Positions 34,080-46,602 of a stretch of 64,000 nt of DNA are shown piece after piece. Source of the DNA: Xiphydria camelus (lineage: Eukaryota > Arthropoda > Insecta > Hymenoptera > Xiphydriidae). The notes beneath the pieces are model-generated. The model saw nothing but the letters and a program-made list of their open reading frames with translations, did not search any database and was not told where the DNA came from. A program made the translations under genes and the position numbers. Position 1 is the first letter of the stretch. Each line of letters opens with the position of its first letter. Where the stretch lies: assembly GCA_963678675.1 (NCBI GenBank), contig OY783200.1:5282501-5346500 (forward strand). Direction: 5' to 3'.

Positions 34080-34890
34080 TTTGCCCAGAGGTCACGTTTC
34101 GCGCGTTCCCCCGTACGAGCAAACGGGATTCCCGGTTCATTTTTCACATCCACTCGCCGCTAGATTATCCCCCCTCCCCCTCCCCGCCTGCCTGGCTCCC
34201 GGCAACGCTCGCCGGAAATTGGAGTGCAAGCTGCCGTGCGATGGTCTCGATGAGACGCGCTACGCGTGAACCAGTGGCGAATCTCGCTCGCGTCGACCTT
34301 GCCGCGCGATCGAGGAGAGACGGAGACGCGTGCGCGATGACGAACGACCGGGAAAAAAATTGCGCGTAAATATCTTCGCGATAAGACGCCGGCGGCGTCC
34401 AACTATTGGGCGGCGTCCCCGTCGCTTCGCTTCCACTCCCCGCCGCGCTACGCTTCTGGTATCGTAGTCCCGCGTAGGGGGGCGTGCGTGCGTACGTGCC
34501 CAGTATACGTAGAGACGCGGCCGCGCGAATTCGTCTCCAGTAGCATTTCGCGAGATATTGCGTTACGTCACCCATCCCGTCCGCCCCCCACCCCGGAGCC
34601 AGTCGATAACGTCGATATTTCAGATTTACGCCAGGGAATGTAATATTTTTCATTTTTTCCCTTCCCACCTCCGCGGACGCCATCCGCCGCCGCTGCTCGA
34701 ACGCGAGGAGAATTTCTCGCCGGGGCGACGGGCAAAGTCGTCGCTCGCGTGACGGTGACGCGAGAGGGCCTCCGCGCGCGCGCCGAAGTGGCCGGAAAGT
34801 GGCACGATTTTCCTCTGAGTAAATAAACGCGCGTTCGCGACGGAAATACCGTATGTCTCGTAGATCGAATTTTACAGCGCGAAATCACGT
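34080..34890. other. GC/CpG-rich block, no exon recognised
   Basis: CpG-dense. A 172-codon minus frame (34165-34683) has no domain and is overlapped by others. Confidence 0.35.
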
Positions 34891-34939
34891 TTTAACCCCG
34901 ACGAACAGTGAGGAAAAGTATTGTAGATTCAACTTATTT

Positions 34940-35320
34940 GTTTCGACTAATAAATTTGGTTAGAATGATTGAGATGGGTGTTCAGGTCTTCGAATGTCTT
35001 TCGAGTTGGCAGCAGTTTAACCAAATTTTGTTCACCGTGTAGTGTAACATTTCATAGAGATTATACTGTTATATTATTGGTACATAACACGGTAACCTTT
35101 ATGCAATATGAAACAAACATACCAGAGTCATGCCACTGCTATACCACAAATAAAATAACGTAACATTACATAGAAATTGTACTGTTATATTACTGGTACA
35201 TAACATACCTGTAACTAATACAATATAACACAGGCGTTACATTGTAATATAGCAGATATACAACATACATGTGTAACTAACGTAATATAACTCGCTACTT
35301 TCATGTTATATAATTATCTA
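34940..35320. repeat. AT-rich repeat region with a ~118-bp duplication
   Basis: GTAACATTxCATAGA followed by TACTGTTATATTAxTGGTAC occurs at ~35043 and ~35161. Weaker GTAATATA variants follow to about 35320. The left part (34950-35035) has GGTTAGAATGATTG resembling a MITE edge. Confidence 0.55.
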
Positions 35321-36280
35321 CTACACCTTATGGAAATAACTGATGCAATATTACTTGCAGCTCCCATGTTACACAACTGTTATGGATCCCGTTTACAAGA
35401 AAAAATGTATGATATTTTTATTTTTCAGTAAAAGCACGACTGAAATTCGAAGCTGCTTTCTCGACGACGGTAGCGATTCGGGCGGAGGAAAATCCCGAGA
35501 AAGACGGTTAAATTCGTTAAGGTTTCTCGAGCGTTATACTAAAAATAGTGAGAAATATTTGAAAATGATTGCATTCGGTAGATTGAAGTAAAAAAAAATT
35601 CAGTTAAATTTTCAAGTCTTTTGAGAAGCTCGTTGCAAAGATGTTTGAATAACAAAATAACATGTGTTCTTATGGGTTATAACCAATAAACCGCGATATT
35701 TCTGAGAAAAATAGTGAAAAAATTTTGAAATTTTTTGAACAGCAAGTTTAATGAGCTAAAATCATCTATACCAATTTTCACGTTCATTAAGAAGCCCGTT
35801 ATTTTTTATTAATTGTTCTTTATAAATTTAACCTTTGATAAGTCAATGTGGCAACGTTGCATGACGTACAGATGCATGACCAGATGTTTTGGGCTCCATA
35901 TTTGAACTCACAGATACACACATACTACTGTACGTCAAACATTGTTGCCACATCGCACGAAGAACATACTTTAGAGTGTTACTGTACTTCAGTGGACTAA
36001 CTTTTAGCAGGGAAAAAGCCCCTGTACCGCTACGAGAAACCTTAAGGAGGGCGAGCGAGCGAATCGAGAAACTACAATACCGACCGGTTGGAGCAAAGTT
36101 TTCGAGGTACCGGACGCGTATACCGTTATAAGCGGTAGTGGTAGCGCGCCGCGTTGTACATCTGGTACATAATGTACATAGAAATAGCCGGAGCATTTCG
36201 AGCTGGCTTAAATCCCGATGTAATGTAAAATGGAGAACAATGGTCGGACTAATTAAACTAATTATGAGTTTCCAATATTA
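35321..36280. other. Mixed unassigned DNA with one hairpin
   Basis: ATGTGGCAACGTTGCATGAC (35848-35867) is repeated inverted at 35934-35955 with mismatches, giving a foldback over 35846-35958. No gene is recognised in the rest. Confidence 0.4.
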
Positions 36281-37110
36281 GTTTCCGCCGAGCTGTCTGC
36301 ACGGACGCACGCAAATTGCGGTCTGCCTCTCCCCCTCGCCGGAACCCTCCACCCCCCCCCCCTTTCCCCTCAACGTCGACTCTCGCGGTGATAACGCCTT
36401 CGCGCGCGCGAATAACCGACGGCGAATGCATTCGGCAGAAAGTTAATTGCCCTTTTGTCGCGCGGATTGCGGATTAACGCCCCGGAGCCCGTGCCGCGGC
36501 GAGGTTCTGGCGACGACGTTTCCGCAACGATCAGAGAGGGCGCGCGCGCGCGAATAAACGCAGAGCCGCGGTCGGGGCGGCGAGGAAGAGAAACTCTCTC
36601 GATCCCGCGTTTTTACACCTCGTCGATGACGCCGCGCGGCGCGGGGGAGAGAATGAAATTCGCGGCTCCCGCGGGAGTCGAGTGCCCGCCGCCGCAGAAT
36701 CGTGAGAAAATTCGCGGAAAAGTTTCCACGCGCGAGCGAGCGCTGGAGACCCGAATTACATTTCTCCGTTAATCCGATTCGCGGTGAGTGTTTTGACAGT
36801 TTCATTTTTGCCGCGGCCGCGAGAGGAAAAAAAAGGAGGGGGGTTCCGTCCCTCTTCTCGCCTATATGTATACGCCACCCCTCGGCGGAACGAGGGGGCG
36901 TGTAACAGTTTTATTTCACATATTATTACGCCCTTATAATTTTGCCACGGAGCTAAATTTATTCATAGCGCGGCTAACCCCGTTACGCGCGGCGTTTTAC
37001 CGCCCCCCTCCCACCCCCCCAAGCGCACGCTCCGGTGTTACGCAATTTCAATTTTTCCACGAAGCGGGGAGCGATTCTTGCTCTTCGTCGAAGGGACTGC
37101 GTCTACTCGT
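36281..37110. other. GC/CpG-rich block, no exon recognised
   Basis: CpG-dense with C-runs at 36351-36364 and 37003-37019. Frames of 67-120 codons overlap on both strands. Confidence 0.35.
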
Positions 37111-37681
37111 CGTCTCGGTAGGTATTTGAATATGGGATTTTTGAAGGTAATATAAACAGTGTGTAATTTCGGAGTGTCGAGACGGGATTAAAGAAAAATT
37201 GTATGGTAAACCGAATGGAATTAGAAATGTCTAAGACTCGTAATCGAGGATGGAAAAATATACGAAGTCATAGTCGTTGATAGAACTTCATACATTTACA
37301 TAAAAATTTGAAATGTTGAATACATTAAGTATCTATTCCCTGGAGTGCCTTTATTTGACGTATTTTTCTATGAAACATATACATTTTTATGGATATCTAT
37401 AATTAACTATTGGAGAATGAAATATGCATGTACTTTTATATCGCGTCACTGATGCCAAAAAGTGCTTTTATAAAGCCAAAAGAACGTATAAGAAATTACT
37501 CGTAGTTTTCTTTACTCACTCAAGTTGGCCTAAATACGGATAAATATAAAGTGAAAAAAAAATTAAAAACTTACAAGCAAGAGAGCGCGTAGGATATAGT
37601 CGATACGCCCTTTTGGCGATAAATTTCTTGAAAATCACGAAATTTAATGCCATAAGGGCGTGTCGTTCTTAGGCTTATATA
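37111..37681. other. AT-rich intergenic DNA
   Basis: Apart from the 37595-37667 hairpin, nothing recognisable. Confidence 0.3.
37595..37667. repeat. Hairpin with ~26-bp stem
   Basis: TCGATACGCCCTTTTGGCGA (37594-37613) is inverted as TGCCATAAGGGCGTGTCG at 37649-37666, with a spacer near 25 bases and a few mismatches. Possible MITE remnant or structured RNA. Confidence 0.5.
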
Positions 37682-38053
37682 GAGTAAACCACCCAGTTAT
37701 TGGACACTTAAGCATTTTACAACATTTCAGACCGTGTTAAAAAGATATTTTTCTACCGAGAGATATGAGTGGTGGCTTGTTTTAATTGAAAATATATTGG
37801 CTTTACATTCTAATAACTTACAATTTTAAGTTGGAAGGAATATAATTTTCAACAATAAAAAACTGGGATAAAGTCAAAAAGCTCAGTTATTGGACAGTGT
37901 TCTTATTTTTTGGAAATACTCAATCCAGTAATTGGACAGTCGAGAATCAATAAGCCACAGGTACGGTTTTTGATAATATTTATTTAAGTAAAAACGGGGA
38001 ATCTTGTTTTTATTTATTGAAATCAGACTATCCAATAACTGAGTGGTTTACCC
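37682..38053. mobile_element. TA-flanked pogo-type MITE with repeated terminal motif
   Basis: TA at 37680-37681 and 38054-38055 brackets GAGTAAACCACCCAGTTATT (left) and the complement of AATAACTGAGTGGTTTACCC (right), both continuing into GGA(C/T)A. The submotif CAGTTATTGGACA is repeated inside at about 37882 and, as CAGTAATTGGACA, at about 37925. 372 bases, non-coding. The GGGTAAA...GGACA end resembles 58997-59904. Confidence 0.8.
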
Positions 38054-38179
38054 TATTTCTTTTATAAGAAGACCGAATTATGTAAAACTAAAAAAGGCTT
38101 TTTCAAATTCCATACTTTCTCATAGAATCAATGCACATCGACGTGGATTTTTGGCGTTAATTCTCGGTACTTTTTCACG

Positions 38180-40970
38180 GTTTACCCCGTACAATGTTTT
38201 TCCGCCAGAGAGACGACAAGGTCAAAAGTTCAAGCCCGCACTTCCGTCCAATCCGCTCGACTCACCGTTTCGAGGACTCCCTGCGGCGTCGCTACATCTA
38301 TCTTCGCATCAGAGACCAGGACCTGAAGCAAAAAAATGAATGAGCGTCAGTTTACGCCATTCTACCTCGAGTTTCGAGAAATGAAGCTCCCAAAGCGCGG
38401 CGCACGCGAGGCGAAGATCCCGTATACATGTACACGTAGACTCGTGCGCGATACACGGGTACATTTAGTCACCAACGAAGACTCGACGCGGCGGTTCGCG
38501 TCGAGCCGTATACCCGCCCCTGTAACGGACATCTATTATTCAAACTGACACTCGTGCGACACCGGAAGAGAGCGAGGAGGAGGGGGATCCATCCCGCAAC
38601 GCGAAAAATAAATATAAACGCAAACACACGCGGGACGAAATATTATTTCTTAGGATGCTAAGTGACAGACCGACGGACGTCCGTAGATATTTGTACTCAG
38701 GGGGTGATGACGAGAACGCGGCGCGCGGTGGCTCTGAAAGCGGAAAGGGTGCACCTACACCGGCGCCTCGTAGAGGCGTTGCACACACCACCCCAAGTAT
38801 ACGTTATTTCTCTCGCGTCTCTCTTCTCTCTCGCGCAAACTGTTTGCTCTTTCAGCCTTCTCCCGCCTCGATAGGATTCGCGCGCACGAGGACGACGTCG
38901 TGAAAGGGACGGAGGGCATCTTCGGTACGCTATTGACGATTCGGCGTAGTTATAAAAAGGGGGCGTGGTCGAATTGCGACTTCCGATGGCTTCTCTCGCG
39001 ATTATCTCGTCACCCGTGGACTTTGCGGCTATATCGGTATAGAACTTTTTTGTAGCTCAAAGTGTAATCTTCAAAAAAGCATTCGACCAATTTTGTCGAA
39101 AAGTTCACAGGTAACGAGATAATCGCGATCGAAGCTGATCGGAATTTACCACTTCATTCGGCGAACGAATAGCACGCCTAAATATGATATCATTGCCCAC
39201 CCAAAAATATTCGACGCCGATTACGAGACCCGCGCGGTATCTCGTAATAGCCCATCGTTAGAGATAACGAACGTAAATGATTCGTAACGGGACCCTAATT
39301 AAAAAAAAACCGTTTACACAACACGCCGTGTAACGATGTACGAGGATACGTCGCGGGAATTATATATCTCTGGTGATCGAGTGTCCCCGAAATTGCGGGA
39401 CAAATCGAAAAGCCCCCGTAAACAAAAAAAAAGCACAACCCTCATCGAGAAGCGAGCGGCGCTTTCGGTCGGCAACGCGTCATCTCCTCCCCGCGAGAGT
39501 CGCCTTCGCATATCTTCCATTTCCCCGCGAGATAACCCCGGTGCGAAAACCGAGAAGAACCACAACGGTGGCGGCGGCGGCGGCGGCGGTGCGCGGTCGA
39601 TATCCAATATCTGTTTGCTAATATTTCACATATGGCTGCCACAACCTCTTACCTCCTTCCTCGGATCCGCAGCCACCGCGGAGGGCACGCCCACGCCCCG
39701 CCGCGAGCCGAGCCCTCAATTGCCACCGGTGGGAAATATATTTCATCCATTCACATTTCCCACGTGGCAAATTCGAAAGAGTCGCGCAGCGTCGACGCGT
39801 CCGCCGGATTAAATCGTGGGATTTCTTTTCTCGCGTCGCCCTTCGCGATAAGGAGACGAAACTTTCCTTTCTTCGCCCTAACCGGAGGGGGGCGGGGGGG
39901 AGGGGGTGACGCGACTCTTGCGAGGGCGGGAATTTCGCCGTCGCCTTTTTGCCGCGCATTCGCCCTCCGCTGGTCTCGACTCCTCTCGAGTGGACGCGCC
40001 GTCCGCCACCCGCCCTCCCTCCCTCGACCCCTATTTAACCGCGAGTAAGAAAGTTGGATGGCTTAGGCAAGCGTACCTGCAAGCAAATAACAAGCCAGAA
40101 GAGATATAGTTGTGCGACGGAGTCTGTAATTAAAACCGGTTGGTATTTACTCGAGGGTAATGAAGGGGCAAACACACAGTTTGTCTCCGTTAGTTGTATC
40201 TACCTACGTCGGGTAGCGATACGTAGTAGTACCGCACCGGAGCGCCCACCCGCCCCCCTATCTCTCTCCTCGGCTCCGGCTACAACTTTCCTCCGCCTCG
40301 CGTGCTCGTCGACCCGCGCAACCAGGAAGGATGGGAGGACTGTACGCGGAGCGCGGAGGAGGAGAACTCGACCGAGACGCTCGAGAGAGTTTTCCGGCCC
40401 ACTGTGCGCCGCGCTCGCGCCAGAATCCTTTTCAGAATGTCTGCGGGAACGGGCGCGCGAACGAGAGACGGGGATATATATGTAATTATTCGACGACGTC
40501 TCGCGTATCGGATTTCGGAAGGGAAGATCCGCCAACCCTCGGCGGAAGCCGGGGAGAATGGAGAACGGCGACCGTGCGCAGGGGTTGTTCCCCACGGCGA
40601 CGTGGCTCTCCGCTGTATTTCACTCCCGTGGAATCGCGTGCGCGTAAACGCCGACACATTGATTTCCGTTTAGGGCCATTGCGGCGCGATTTCGCGAGGC
40701 GGTGGGTCGTTCGAGGCGTCCTGGCGCGCGCGCGAGGATGGATTGACATCGCGGCGCGGTCCGGTCGACGTCGACGGAGCGAGAGCGCTCTTCGTATAAT
40801 CTCGCGCGTGTAGCGAGGCGACGGGATCTCCTCGTTACGCGATGATCGATCGTTCGCCGATATTATCCCACCTTGGGCGCGCGAACGATCACGAGCGCGC
40901 GGTCCCGCTGCGGAATTTCCCTCCCGCGATGTAGGAATTGCTGATACCTCGCCAACAACACAACCGGGCT
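38180..40970. other. Longest GC/CpG-rich block (~2.8 kb)
   Basis: CpG-dense DNA interrupted by the solo repeat at 38990-39142. A run of (GGC)n at 39567-39587 and G-runs near 39891-39906 occur. Frames of up to 163 codons exist on both strands with no recognised domain. A host promoter or first exon is possible but unsupported. Confidence 0.35.
38990..39142. repeat. Solo copy of the ~180-bp dyad unit
   Basis: Begins TCTCGCGATTATCTCGTCAC and ends AACGAGATAATCGCGATCGA, with the central pair GAACTTTTTTGTAG / CTTCAAAAAAGCATTC. It is a single inverted-repeat unit, which suggests the array unit started as a MITE. Confidence 0.75.
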
Positions 40971-40974
40971 GATA

Positions 40975-41135
40975 CACTCAACAAAATTTGGCCACAACTA
41001 GAAAAAATTATAGTAATTGCAGTGATAATTTTCTTCGCAATAGCAAGAATTTTCTTGCTACGCTAGCAATATTTTTCTAGTTGTGTCTGAGGCAGCCAGA
41101 AATATAGCTGGATTAGCTAAATACTTTTTTCAATG
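40975..41135 (+). mobile_element. 161-bp MITE, copy 2 (CACT...AxTG ends)
   Basis: Near-identical to 2774-2930 across its length, with small indels in A-runs. TA flanks both ends (40973-40974 and 41136-41137), the better evidence for a TA target site in this family. Confidence 0.8.
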
Positions 41136-41137
41136 TA

Positions 41138-42049
41138 TTAGCCCAATGGGCATGTTCACGATTTTTTTTCTTGCTCATTCGTTAATACTTCTTGTGCTTA
41201 TTAATAAGATGTATTTGTTTTTTTTCTGAGCACTAATTCCTTTTTTTTTTTTATTTTTAAAGTTTGACTTAAATTCAAACGAAATCCTTAGTGACATCAC
41301 TAAAGCTATTGATACTTGCGCAGTGAAGACTTGTGGTGCCAAGTTGTGTTTATCAAATATTTAAAATTATTGTTTTCATGCTAGCGTTTTAAGTACAGCT
41401 GCAAGTTATCGTTTATTAATCGTTATTATACAAGAAGAAGGATTCAAAAATTAAAAATTAAACACATCAGCATTTGAAGAAATGTAATTTTAACCATTAT
41501 TTGTACATTTGGCAACACTCAATCTACTTCGCTAGCGTTACTGCCAGACTGAGTTATGTTTACATCTGACTGTGACTGAGATTTAACCTCAAATTTTGAG
41601 GTTAAATGTTAATCTTACCGTCCGGCAATTAACATTCCGTGAAATGTACGGGACTAAGAGAGCATTCACAGTCCCTGCTTGGTCTTAACACAAATCAATA
41701 ATCCAAATCAATAACACTGATGTAAATTCTTGGTTAGAATACGCGGCAACATCGCAAGGTTTGTAAATGGGTGAGGAATCTGTTGCCTGACTCTGATTGG
41801 TCAGTTAAAATGGCGGTGAAAGTGGGACGCTTTAAAACGAATGCCTTGTTTAACATCTCACAAATAATGGATAAACATTTTTTTAATGACCCATTTTTTA
41901 CCTACATTACTTCAATGCTCTAGTCTTTCGATTCATGCACTTTAAACAGCTGTACAAACAGTTGTGAGCATGCCTATTGTACTAGCCAGCAGTCGAATTT
42001 CACAACTGGAACAAGTTTGGCCCGTTACGAACGTATCGGTCCACTTGTT
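41138..42049. other. AT-rich intergenic DNA with one palindrome
   Basis: A perfect palindrome ATTTAACCTCAAA / TTTGAGGTTAAAT with a one-base centre lies at 41581-41607. No gene is recognised. Confidence 0.35.
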
Positions 42050-42800
42050 CCGCCAATATTGGCAAATACACTGGTCCGACATTGGCAGTACAACTGGGTT
42101 AAAGCTGGAATAATATTAGATACACGTGTCAGTGCATCGGCGAAACAGTAAGGGATCAAACATCGGGCCAATATTTGCTGAAAATAACGGGCCAATATTG
42201 CCCGAAAATAGCAGATATTAGTATCAGCAGAGAAAACCAGATTGATATTGGGAAAAAATAACAGGCTAATATTGACAGGGAATGTCGGGCCAATATTTGA
42301 AAAAAACAATAGGCTGATATTAGCAGAAAATAAACGGTTTAAATTATCGGAAAACAACAGGTCCAATATTGGACTAAAATTACAAGCCAATGTTAGGCTT
42401 CGTTAGTTCTTGCTACCGAGAGAAATGAGCATAGTTGTGACAACTCGTCTGGACAATGGACTAGTTTGCAGAAAATGTCAGATTAACGTCAAAGAAAATA
42501 ACGGGCTAATAACGGAATCGGTAGAAAGCATCGGGCCGATATTTGTAAAAATAATGCAGTATTGGCAGAAAATAATGGACCAATATTATCAAAAACTGGC
42601 GAACGTTGGAAGAAAATATCAAGTCAACATTGGCAGAAAATATCGGGCCAGTATCGGCAGCTAATATCGTTCCAATATTGCCAGTGAACCTCGGCCCAAC
42701 TGGTAATATCAATATCGATCCGATCTTATCAATAAGGCAATTGGGCTAGTACTATAGCTAACGCCGTGGGACCAATATCCAGTGTCATTTCCCGATACTG
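42050..42800. repeat. Degenerate ~30-bp minisatellite rich in CAATATTGG
   Basis: Motifs of the form GGGCCAATATT followed by GGCAGAAAATAA recur irregularly, more than a dozen times in all, for example near 42053, 42165, 42190, 42285, 42360, 42530, 42555, 42580 and 42672. CCAATATTGG is itself palindromic. Spacing varies around 28-34 bases. Confidence 0.65.
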
Positions 42801-42869
42801 GCCCGATTTTGGTCCAACCATCAAACCCATATACATGAATCCGTGTAGTTTCCCACCGAGAATAATCCG

Positions 42870-43676
42870 CGAGTGTAGAAAAATTCATCGAGATAAGTAG
42901 ACGTCAAACGTTCGACCGAATGGAAGCATATAAAATTGCTCAACGTGGAAAAGGACTATGTAAATCAAAGCGCAACTTTCCCCGACATTCTCTCTGCGCG
43001 GGAAAGGGTGAAGTAGGAACCAGACGCGCGCGCGCGCGCGTGCAGCGTCTGCCGGGAAAGTCGAGGAAATTGAAGGGTATAAAATATGAGAGATTTCGCA
43101 CAGGTACATCCGGGATATCCGGTACCCTCGTAAAATCGCGGGATGGGTAGGTACACGAGCCGGCGACACCTGTATCGAAACTTTTACGTCGCCGCGAGAA
43201 GATCGCCCGACGCGAGCCACTCATATAGGTATCAGCGAGCACGCTCTGCCGCCGCGCGGTGGAACCAATTGGACGTCGGCCATGCGCCTTGAGCGACAGC
43301 GCGGATGCTGCAAAAATATTCTGCAATTATACGCGCGTCCGTCGCGCCGCGTGAATAATAGACCCTCCCCTGCCGCCGCTGCCGCTTCTGCGAAATTCAC
43401 AACCAGACCAGAAATTGGCACAAGGTTCCCGCGCCACGCAGCCGCGCGCCGCTCGTCTTCCGGAAAATTCGAATACGAACGTGCGCGGCGGCACATCATC
43501 CCCGTCGAATCTCTTCTCGATCGCTCGCCCCCCCCCCTCCCCCCACCACCCTTCCGCGGGAACGATAAATTTCTCGTTCCACTCGATAAAAAGTTTTGAC
43601 CGACGTCATCACCGCCGCACTTGGACCGAAGCCACCCCGATACATCCTTACCCCTCAAGAGAGGGGTTTCCCTCGA

Positions 43677-43718
<42 letters not shown>

Positions 43719-44128
43719 CTCGTTCAACTTAGCGTGTAACTCTTTTTCGCGACCCTCTCGCCTACTATATATCACGGTCCCACGACCGGGGCGCGAACAC
43801 CCCTCGCCACCCCTTGTCTCTACTGCGAAACCCCCGAAATTGGACCGGGGCCAAGCGACCCGCCACCGCCACGTTGGACCTCCTCCCTCCCTCCTTTTTC
43901 TTCGCGCGCGCACACCCTCCCCCCCGCGGAACTATCGTTCTCCCGCGGCGCCCCTCTCGATAAATTATTGTTTATCCCGGCTCGCACGCCGTTTCGCCGA
44001 GCCCCGGTTATTATTTGTTATTAATAATATTTTCCCGCTTCGAGACCGGCTGATAAAGTGAGTGCGGGGAAGAATAGGCGGGCGGAGGGTGGCGAACGGC
44101 GACGTTAATATCAACCCTGACGCGAAGG

Positions 44129-44164
<36 letters not shown>

Positions 44165-44881
44165 GAATTTCCGCCAAATTCTCTCAGCGGCCCGTGGTTC
44201 GTTAACTTTGCCAATGTTGCGTCGCACTGAGAACGCTCGATTATTATTTATGAATATATAATCATCGCCGTTTTGCATGCGCGCCGCGGACGAATATGCA
44301 TTTTCCCGCGTATTATTCATTTATTTACGATCGCGACGCCGGTAACGCGATATCCTGCCGCTCCTCGGTACTGCGAATCGCTAAATCGGCAGAATCGAGC
44401 GCGCGCGCGCGCGCGCGCATGCGAATATACGCCATCTATAAATTACGCGAGAGATAATCAAATATTCAACCAGAACGGGGTGGGTTTAGCGGGCCGGCAG
44501 AGAGGAGAAGCCGGGCCGCCCGCGAGGATATCGCGTTGCGCTGTGAAAATGGGATATGCATCCTGCAATCGCGTTGCGGTGCCTTGGCCCCTCGCAAAAA
44601 ATAGATACACCATCAGAGAGAGAGAGAGAGAGCGAGAGCGTCCCGCCGGGCGGCGCGCGTTCGTTTGCGCGATAACGAACGCGACGGGCGCGGGGCGGCG
44701 ATGATATTTCTCGCGAGGGAGAAAAAAACGTCCCTTACGCCGCGTGTAATACGTCGCGGCAGCGCACGGGTGTAACTGTGCACGCGCAAATGGACCGGCT
44801 GCTGATAGGAATAGCTGGATGCGAGTCGAAATGAAATGGGAACGCGCGCGCACCGCGAATGGAAGACTTTTTAAAGGCGAG
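42870..44881. other. GC/CpG-rich block with GA microsatellites
   Basis: About 2 kb CpG-rich, with GA runs at 43681-43717, 44131-44161 and 44616-44635 and a CG run at 44400-44420. Frames of up to 230 codons on the minus strand contain poly-Ser from the GA runs and no domain. Not called. Confidence 0.4.
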
Positions 44882-45039
44882 AGTTGTCTCGTAAAATCGA
44901 TTTTTTTAAAAAGTATTGAAATTTTAACTATACAGAATGAGGCATTTAAATTGAAATACATGAATATCTGTAAAACAATTCTTAACGCATTTTAGAAAAA
45001 AATGTTTCTTATAAAAGTTATTTGTTTTAGAGAGAAGAG

Positions 45040-45200
45040 GAAAAAGAGGAAGAAGCGTTTATTATGGTTCTAAGACACGGGCGTTTCGTAAGAGCACGAA
45101 TGCAAGGAAAATAAGAATTTTATTAATAATAATAACAGTGATAGCATTAATAATAATAGCGCCGACGATAGTAGAAGTAGACGTGACAAAGGACGAAGGT
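45040..45200 (-). mobile_element. Probable truncated LINE 3' end
   Basis: On the minus strand: ATTATTATT-rich sequence, then CCATAATAAACGCTTCTTCC and a CT-rich tail, the same order as 27046-27330. Confidence 0.3.
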
Positions 45201-45689
45201 TAAAAGTAATGATATGTGTAAACAATAAAAGAACTTGAAAGGAAAAAGGTAAAAGTAAAGTACTTTATAAATAGTAAAAGAGCTAAAAGTAACTAGTACC
45301 TACTCGAAAAGGTGAAAGTAAATTACGGAGCAACTAGTAAAAGGTAAAAATAAAGTAAAAACAATAAAGAAATAAAAAACCTTTTAGACAAAAGTTATCT
45401 GTTTTTACATACAGATTAAGAATTTATTGAAAAAAATATTGGCTTCCATTTTTAAAGAAAAAACATTGACCTTGCAACATTTGCCGTGATAACGTCTACG
45501 AAATGAAAAATGAAACATGCAGTTCTCTTTCCCCCTCTAAAATAAATAACACTTATGAGAAACATTTTTTCCCAAAATGCATTTTTTTTACAGATATTCA
45601 TGTGTCTTAATTTAAATGTCAACCTATAGATAATTGAGAAATACGTCTATGCATTTTCTTGCAATTTAGAACACTTTGACTATCTCAGA

Positions 45690-45860
45690 TTCAAGATAGT
45701 TGCAATCAAAATTGACAACTTTTGTACATACAACATATACGAAGTTTTTTCTACTTGCTTTTTTTGGTATTGATCTATATTTTGTACAACATAACTATAT
45801 TGTACAATAATAAAGTTATCTTATCTTATATCATCTCATCTCATCTCATCTTATATAGGT
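45690..45860 (+). mobile_element. Probable truncated LINE 3' end with (ATCTC)n tail
   Basis: TTGTACAATAATAAAGTTATC is followed by TTATC and ATCTC repeats to ~45855. An AATAAA signal directly ahead of a simple repeat tail is the pattern left by non-LTR elements. Confidence 0.4.
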
Positions 45861-46602
45861 ATATCTCTCTCGTGCAACGTTACCACAATCTCTAAGACGT
45901 TCAACGTATGTACTAATCTGTAGAACCGCCATGTACGGCTGTGACTATATACGTACAACGCCAAAAGTTTCTCGCCGCCTCAGCCGAGTTGCTACGTACC
46001 TTGCAGTACAGGCGTTAGAAATACTTTTAAGCATTACCATCACGAGACCACTACTTTAAGGAAGTTCTATCACGTAGGACCGTATTTCTTGGGTGTACAA
46101 GAAGGGCCCGATTAAATTGCTTTTAAAAATATTTTCCAATTGGCCAGTAACCCCTTGTATTTTTATTATTAAATTTCTGAAACATTTCAAAAATACATTA
46201 AACAGTTTTTTTTTCATATTTCATTTTTTCATAGTTAATTTCATATGGCGGCCTATGCGCCAATGCTTAAGAGCTTATTTTTCACTTAATTTTTCTCACG
46301 AAATTCATCGATAACCAGCTTTCAAATTTTTTAAATAAATCATTACTATTTTGATAAACATTATAACAAAAAATTAATTTTTTTCTGCAATATTTAACAT
46401 CGTGATAGAACAACTTTAATGTAGCAAGTTCCCACGCTTCGTATATGTCATATGTACAAAAGTTGTCAATTTCGTTCAAAAATATCGCAAATTTGAGAGG
46501 GTCGAACTGTTTCAAGTTGCAGGAAAATGCACGGACGTACTTCTCAATGAACCATGATCAAAATTTAAAAATTTTCCTAAAAAATCGACTTTACGAGAAA
46601 AC

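Larger units (their letters stand above)
44882..46602. mobile_element. Composite inverted-repeat element, ~1.7 kb
   Basis: TCTCGTAAAATCGATTTTTT (44887-44906) faces its complement at ~46578-46598. Inside, 44930-45045 is inverted at 45510-45625 (ATGAATATCTGTAAAA, AAAAAATGTTTCT). 45628-45745 is inverted at 46440-46555 (ATTGACAACTTTTGTACATA). LINE-like 3' ends lie between these arms. The simplest reading is a foldback that has been rearranged or received nested insertions. Confidence 0.5.

Noticed and set aside
43221..43913. 230-codon minus frame containing a Ser/Leu run
   Set aside because: Kept open by the GA microsatellite. Arg/Gly-rich remainder without domains.
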